Shown here one piece after another: positions 59,895 through 64,000 of a stretch of DNA of 64,000 bases. The notes beneath the pieces were generated by a model, which saw only the letters and a list, made by a program, of their open reading frames with translations, did not search any database and was not told the DNA's origin. Position numbers and translations under genes: made by a program. Within the stretch, counting starts at the first letter, position 1. Every line of letters begins with the position of its first letter. Location of the stretch: the NCBI GenBank assembly GCA_023391625.1, contig JAEWAN010000023.1:1-64000 (forward strand), in the 5' to 3' direction. The DNA is from Bacteroidota bacterium. GTDB taxonomy: Bacteria; Bacteroidota; Bacteroidia; Bacteroidales; Paludibacteraceae.

Positions 59895-62321
59895 ATGGAA
59901 AAAATGAAAAAGATTTGTTTTTTAAGTGCAATTGGAATGCTGTTCGGCATTCAGGCATTTTCTCAAGTGCCGGCATGGAATCCCGGATCAACATCGGACA
60001 ATGTGTTGTATGATCCGTCAGTAAGTTTACCGGGAAAATTTGACCCGAAGTGGACAGATGTTTATGTAAGTATTGAAAAGAGTGTCGTGGATTTAAAAGA
60101 CGGTATGTTAAAATTGGAAACCGACTCCGGTGCATTTTATGGGTATGAACTGAAAGCTGCTGATTTTGCTCCGGGTAATGCGTTTACTTTGGATGTCAAG
60201 GGGCAGATGCTTACGGAAGAATCTGTTTTCGGTGTAAACCTGGGATGGGGTACAGGAAAAAATATTCGTCTGGATTTTACGCAGAATTCTATTGTAGATG
60301 CTAAAACCAATACAGTATTGAAAGCTGATCTCACTTCTACGGAAATGGATAATTACCGTATTGTTGTGGAAAACGAGGAAGCTGCTCTTTATAAAAATTT
60401 TGATTTTATCACTCAGTTGGATGTTAATTCCAATGATGTGGTAAAAGACGGCGGTTTTGAAAGTATGACTACGGAAGAAGCTTCTGCTTATTGGGGACAT
60501 GATGGATATACAAAAATAGAGGTTGTTAATACGGAAAAACATTCCGGTGAAAGATCTATGATGTGGAATAATAATTGGAACGGACGTTTTATGCCTAATT
60601 TGGAAGTGTTGCCTAATGCAACTTATGAACTTTCTTTCTGGGCTAAAATGGTGACAGATAAGGGATGGGGCTCACAAGCCATGAATGGTGGTGTGTGGGT
60701 TGATAACGTAAAAGTGGCTAGTATGCAATTGATAGGTGATTCATGGAAGCAATATACTTGCACGTTTACAACCAGTTCTATTACAGAAACAGCTTATTGG
60801 GAACTTCATAACGGATGGGAGGATGCTAAGGATATTTCTATTTATTTTGATGATATAACATTAACCAGAACATCAGAAACATCATTTATACAGGTTGGTA
60901 ATATCTATCCGCAAAAGAAATCTACTATTAATGTAGGTAAAGTGTCTTTCCTGGATGGCAAGGTTTATCGTCCTGTTACACAGGCAGACCTGAATGCTTT
61001 AATACAGGAAGCGGAAACTATTAAGGAAGCTGCTGTTCCGGGTAGCGCTGTAGGAAACTATCCTGCTTATGCGATAGAACGTTTTGAAACAGATATAAAC
61101 ACAGCAAAACAAGCGGCAGGGGCTACTCCTGTTGTTGCAGAGCAGGTGGACACAGCATATGGTACATTGCAGAAAGCAATAGATTTGTTCAAGCGTTCAG
61201 AAATAACCGATGCCGCTACTCTGGAGTCAATCACGGTTTCCGTTAAAGATGATGTTTTGAAAGAAAATATGAGTACTTCTGTCCTTTTAAGCGGAAAACT
61301 GACTAACGGTAGTGAGGCTGATTTGAGCATGGCTAAGGTAGAGTATAAGAGCTTGACACCGGAAACGGTTAATGTAAATGCTTCCGGAGTGGTAACTGCT
61401 TTAGCTCCCGGAGAAGGAAAAGTAGAAGTGAAAGTTACTTTGAACGCAGTTGAGAAAACAGAAAGCGTAACACTTACTGTAAAAGAATATAATCTTTCTG
61501 AAGTGAAATTAAATGCTTATAGCAGTAAAGTAGAGGTTGGTGAAGCTACAGGAACAAGTTATGTTGTGAAAATGAACGATGGAACAGAGCCGGCAGCTCA
61601 GGATATGACCATCGCATTCCAAAGTTTAACACCGGAGATTGCAACAATTTCTGAAGCTGGTACTGTTTTAGGAGTAGCAAAGGGTACGGCAAAGATTGAA
61701 TTGTCTGTTACCGTGTTTGGTAAAACATTGAAAGATGTTCTTGAGCTTCCGATTATTGAATTGGAAACAGTTACTATTACACCGGCCAGCACTTCATTGG
61801 AACCTGAAAAACAATCTACTTATACATTGGCGGGAAAATATTCAGATGGCAGTTCCATAACACTGGATTACAGAAATTCAGTTATCTGGAGTGACAACCG
61901 CAATGTGGTAAGAGTGAATGACCGTGGTAATTTGGAAACAGTGAATGAAGGTATAGCTAATGTGGAAGTTATTGTAAAACGGGTAGGAGTAACAAAGAAA
62001 CATAGTGTTAAGTTGGAAGTAAAAGGAGAAGGAGAACCAGTTGACCCTCCAGCACCACCAGAAACTGGTTTGGATATTGTTAAAGTGGCAGAAAGCACAG
62101 CTTACCCTCTTCCGTTTACAAGTGATTTGACAGTAAGTTCACCTGATGGAGTTAAAGAAATAGAAGTACTGGGCTTATCCGGAGTGAATATACTGTACCA
62201 GGCAGCTTCCGGTTCATCTAAGGAAACGTTTAATTTGGGTGCTTTGAATACTGGAATTTATTTGCTAAGGGTTACTGATAACAACGGAAACATCAGCACA
62301 CTGAAAATAACAAAACAATAA
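59895..62321 (+). CDS. Secreted multidomain protein: CBM-like, FIVAR-like, three Ig-like (BIG2) and T9SS domains
   Basis: This 808-residue protein has a signal peptide (ends AFSQ). An N-terminal beta-rich domain is followed by a CBM4/9-like domain (about 180-330, with VVKDGGFESMTTEEA, HSGERSMMWNNNW and ISIYFDDITLTR). A FIVAR-like helical stretch (about 360-430, LNALIQEAETI) comes next, then three bacterial Ig-like group 2 domains (from about 440, each with Thr-Pro-Glu and Val-Thr-Ala patterns such as SLTPETVNVNASGVVTALAP). It ends with a T9SS sorting domain (YPLPFTSDLTVSSPDG to STLKITKQ). It is probably a surface glycan-binding or adhesive protein. The next gene starts 28 bases later and is co-transcribed, so it may present glycan to the esterase. 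Confidence 0.78.
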   Translation: MEKMKKICFLSAIGMLFGIQAFSQVPAWNPGSTSDNVLYDPSVSLPGKFDPKWTDVYVSIEKSVVDLKDGMLKLETDSGAFYGYELKAADFAPGNAFTLDVKGQMLTEESVFGVNLGWGTGKNIRLDFTQNSIVDAKTNTVLKADLTSTEMDNYRIVVENEEAALYKNFDFITQLDVNSNDVVKDGGFESMTTEEASAYWGHDGYTKIEVVNTEKHSGERSMMWNNNWNGRFMPNLEVLPNATYELSFWAKMVTDKGWGSQAMNGGVWVDNVKVASMQLIGDSWKQYTCTFTTSSITETAYWELHNGWEDAKDISIYFDDITLTRTSETSFIQVGNIYPQKKSTINVGKVSFLDGKVYRPVTQADLNALIQEAETIKEAAVPGSAVGNYPAYAIERFETDINTAKQAAGATPVVAEQVDTAYGTLQKAIDLFKRSEITDAATLESITVSVKDDVLKENMSTSVLLSGKLTNGSEADLSMAKVEYKSLTPETVNVNASGVVTALAPGEGKVEVKVTLNAVEKTESVTLTVKEYNLSEVKLNAYSSKVEVGEATGTSYVVKMNDGTEPAAQDMTIAFQSLTPEIATISEAGTVLGVAKGTAKIELSVTVFGKTLKDVLELPIIELETVTITPASTSLEPEKQSTYTLAGKYSDGSSITLDYRNSVIWSDNRNVVRVNDRGNLETVNEGIANVEVIVKRVGVTKKHSVKLEVKGEGEPVDPPAPPETGLDIVKVAESTAYPLPFTSDLTVSSPDGVKEIEVLGLSGVNILYQAASGSSKETFNLGALNTGIYLLRVTDNNGNISTLKITKQ

Positions 62322-62349
62322 TCTGATACTTAAAACAAATAATAGAGCA

Positions 62350-63699
62350 ATGAAAAAGATTATATTTACATTAATAGTTTGCGTAATGGCAACTATTACA
62401 ATACAGGCACAGACTGCTGCGGTAAACTTACCTCGTTTCTTCTCAGACGGGATGGTGCTTCAACGGGAAACAAACGCTCCGTTCTGGGGATTTGCAGATG
62501 CCGGAAGCAAAATAGAAGTAACAGCTTCATGGGATAATAAAAAAGTGGAAACCACAACTCCCGAAAGTGGAAAGTGGATGGTAGAATTGGCTACCCCGAA
62601 AGCCGGAGGTCCTTATACCATAAAGGTAAATGAAACGACCATCAATAATGTGAAAATTGGTGAAGTATGGTTTTGCTCCGGACAGTCTAATATGAAGATG
62701 CGTTTGGGAGAAGCTGATAAATGGACTGTTCAGGATGATAACAACACCAATATCTGTTTCTTTGAAGTTCCGGTAGCAAGAAGTTCAGAACCTCTGTCTA
62801 CTATAAGCGAGGGAGAATGGCGTTCAGGAGTTATTGATAATAATATGCAGCATATCAGTGCTGTGGGTTATTATTTCGCCCGCAGATTGCAGGAAGAACT
62901 GAAAATTCCTATTGGAATGATCGGCTTCTATGAAGGTGGAACTCACGCCGAAGAATGGACAAGTCCGGAAGTTTTCAAAACTTTGTCTCAAGATGTACAG
63001 AGCGCTTTACCGTCAGACAGGGAAGCTGGGTCTTTGTATAACGCGATGGTTTATCCAGTACTGCCTTATAAAGGTTCCGGATTTATCTGGTATCAAGGAG
63101 AAAACAATAACGGTTATTCACAAACATACAGCCCATTGTTGAAAGCAATGGTGGAAGGTTGGAGAAAAGACTTTAAAAATGATTATTTACCATTTTATAT
63201 TGTACAGTTGACTACGTTTTCAACCGATTTCTCTGATTTCCGTTACATTCAGCAGCAGCTAAGTGAAGAAATTCCTAATTCAGGTATTGCCGTTACCATC
63301 GATTGCGGTGACCAGGGCAATATCCACCCGACGAACAAATATCCAGTAGGTACAAGATTAGGAGATATGGCTTTAGCTAAAGTTTATGGAAAAGATAAAC
63401 CGGCAGGAAGTCCTACTTACCGTGAAATGAAAGTAGAAGGAAATAAAATCAGAATATACTTTGACCATGCAGAAAAGGGGCTTAAAATCACCAGTGGAAA
63501 TTATCCTTTCTTTTTCGAAATAGCAGGAAGTGATAATGTTTTTGAAGCAGCCAATGCCCGTATTGAAGGGAATACAATCCTTCTGTGGTCAGACAATATT
63601 GAATCTCCTACCCAGGCACGTTATTTTAAAAAGAATTATGCTGAGCCTAACCTGTTCTCAGAAGACGGTTATCCAGTAGCTCCTTTCGTAACGAAATAA
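62350..63699 (+). CDS. Sialate O-acetylesterase-like SGNH hydrolase
   Basis: This 449-residue secreted protein (signal peptide ends IQAQ) has an N-terminal start LPRFFSDGMVLQRE and the nucleophile Ser in VWFCSGQSNM. FIWYQGENN and the C-terminal His motif GNIHPTNKYPVGTRL complete the set of the sialate O-acetylesterase/carbohydrate-esterase family. The usual WGGTPAEAW motif reads YEGGTHAEEWTS here, a small departure. It is shorter than many relatives (600 or more residues). It has no T9SS tail, so it may remain in the periplasm. Acetyl removal from glycans is the family role; the natural substrate is unknown. Confidence 0.85.
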   Translation: MKKIIFTLIVCVMATITIQAQTAAVNLPRFFSDGMVLQRETNAPFWGFADAGSKIEVTASWDNKKVETTTPESGKWMVELATPKAGGPYTIKVNETTINNVKIGEVWFCSGQSNMKMRLGEADKWTVQDDNNTNICFFEVPVARSSEPLSTISEGEWRSGVIDNNMQHISAVGYYFARRLQEELKIPIGMIGFYEGGTHAEEWTSPEVFKTLSQDVQSALPSDREAGSLYNAMVYPVLPYKGSGFIWYQGENNNGYSQTYSPLLKAMVEGWRKDFKNDYLPFYIVQLTTFSTDFSDFRYIQQQLSEEIPNSGIAVTIDCGDQGNIHPTNKYPVGTRLGDMALAKVYGKDKPAGSPTYREMKVEGNKIRIYFDHAEKGLKITSGNYPFFFEIAGSDNVFEAANARIEGNTILLWSDNIESPTQARYFKKNYAEPNLFSEDGYPVAPFVTK

Positions 63700-64000
63700 G
63701 TGTTTGAAAAAGGATGAAACTAAAGTAAACGGTTAATAATAGATAATAATTGTGTTTTTAGTTAATTATTATCACCCTTTCAAGTTTGCCGCGATGGCAA
63801 GCTTGAAAGGGTTTTTTTATAGTGAAAGTTTTGGCTTATTACAGGTTTGAATGTTACCACGATTGCAAATACCGATTTTGTTCTCAGTAAAATACTATTG
63901 AGGCTGAAGTATGTTTGTTTTAAATAGTTGGAAGGTGTCTTTAAATAGAATGTAAATTTGGTTTAATTAATAATATTGAGACTCTTTTGTCATTTAATTG
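63700..64000. other. Right-edge intergenic region
   Basis: Apart from the terminator at 63774, I see only AT-rich sequence to the window edge and no gene start. Confidence 0.5.
63774..63819 (+). terminator. Terminator after the esterase gene
   Basis: ACCCTTTCAAG (63774-63784) pairs with CTTGAAAGGGT (63802-63812). An inner TTGCC/GGCAA extends the stem, and seven T follow. Confidence 0.88.

Noticed and set aside
1..64000. CRISPR arrays, rRNA genes and intact insertion sequences
   Set aside because: I found no repeat-spacer pattern, no rRNA and no intact transposase gene in the window.

Overview
The window is a chromosomal segment from a Bacteroidota bacterium, most likely order Bacteroidales from a lineage that uses the type IX secretion system, such as Parabacteroides or Dysgonomonas. 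The evidence is a SusC/SusD pair, several secreted proteins with T9SS type A C-terminal sorting domains, Bacteroidales promoters (TTTG then TAnnTTTG), a FimB/Mfa2-type lipoprotein, a CblA/CfxA-like subclass A2 beta-lactamase and remnants of Bacteroides-type conjugative transposon genes. The species cannot be fixed from the sequence.

Positions 1-25,400 hold a polysaccharide-utilisation region. It has three paralogous Asl1/GH128-like glycoside hydrolases (one cut by the left edge), a GH105-like lipoprotein, SusC, SusD, two paralogous surface proteins that are probably carbohydrate-binding, an AraC-type regulator, and a minus-strand group in which a TIM-barrel-like secreted protein is flanked by two tail-fibre-like proteins. 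The putative substrate is a beta-1,3-glucan-containing glycan (family inference). Strong hairpin terminators separate many of these units.

Positions 25,500-35,900 carry an exosortase-like protease, tsaD, a divergent tamB-like gene with a DUF3256-like gene overlapping its end, a candidate structured small RNA, a beta-lactamase, an alkaline phosphatase and tRNA-Ser(UGA).

Positions 35,841-40,268 are a 4.4-kb island. It is bounded by a 25-bp direct repeat made from the 3' end of the tRNA-Ser gene and its terminator. It holds decayed conjugative-transposon genes (ardA, a DUF3873-like gene, traQ, traO) around two intact minus-strand genes: a protein with a phage-prohead-protease-like N-terminus and, 20 bases later, a TIR-like protein. 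This pair is the best candidate for an undescribed (defence?) system in the window.

Positions 40,600-46,000 have MmcQ/YjbR-like, chloramphenicol-acetyltransferase-like, GIY-YIG/DUF4357 and DUF3883 genes, then a Fur-family regulator overlapping a catalase gene. Positions 46,700-56,000 have an NfeD/flotillin pair, a beta-helix protein, an uncharacterised lipoprotein, two flavodoxin-fold oxidoreductases and a FimB/Mfa2-like lipoprotein.

Positions 56,000-59,500 form a sulfur-assimilation locus of metY, cysK and a divergent LuxR-type regulator. A 37-codon leader peptide with two Cys-Cys pairs precedes metY, and a nearly identical 18-bp palindrome lies in front of both metY and the cysK/regulator divergent promoter. 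Together these suggest a cysteine-responsive regulon. The window ends with a T9SS-exported Ig-like/carbohydrate-binding protein and a sialate-O-acetylesterase-like enzyme.
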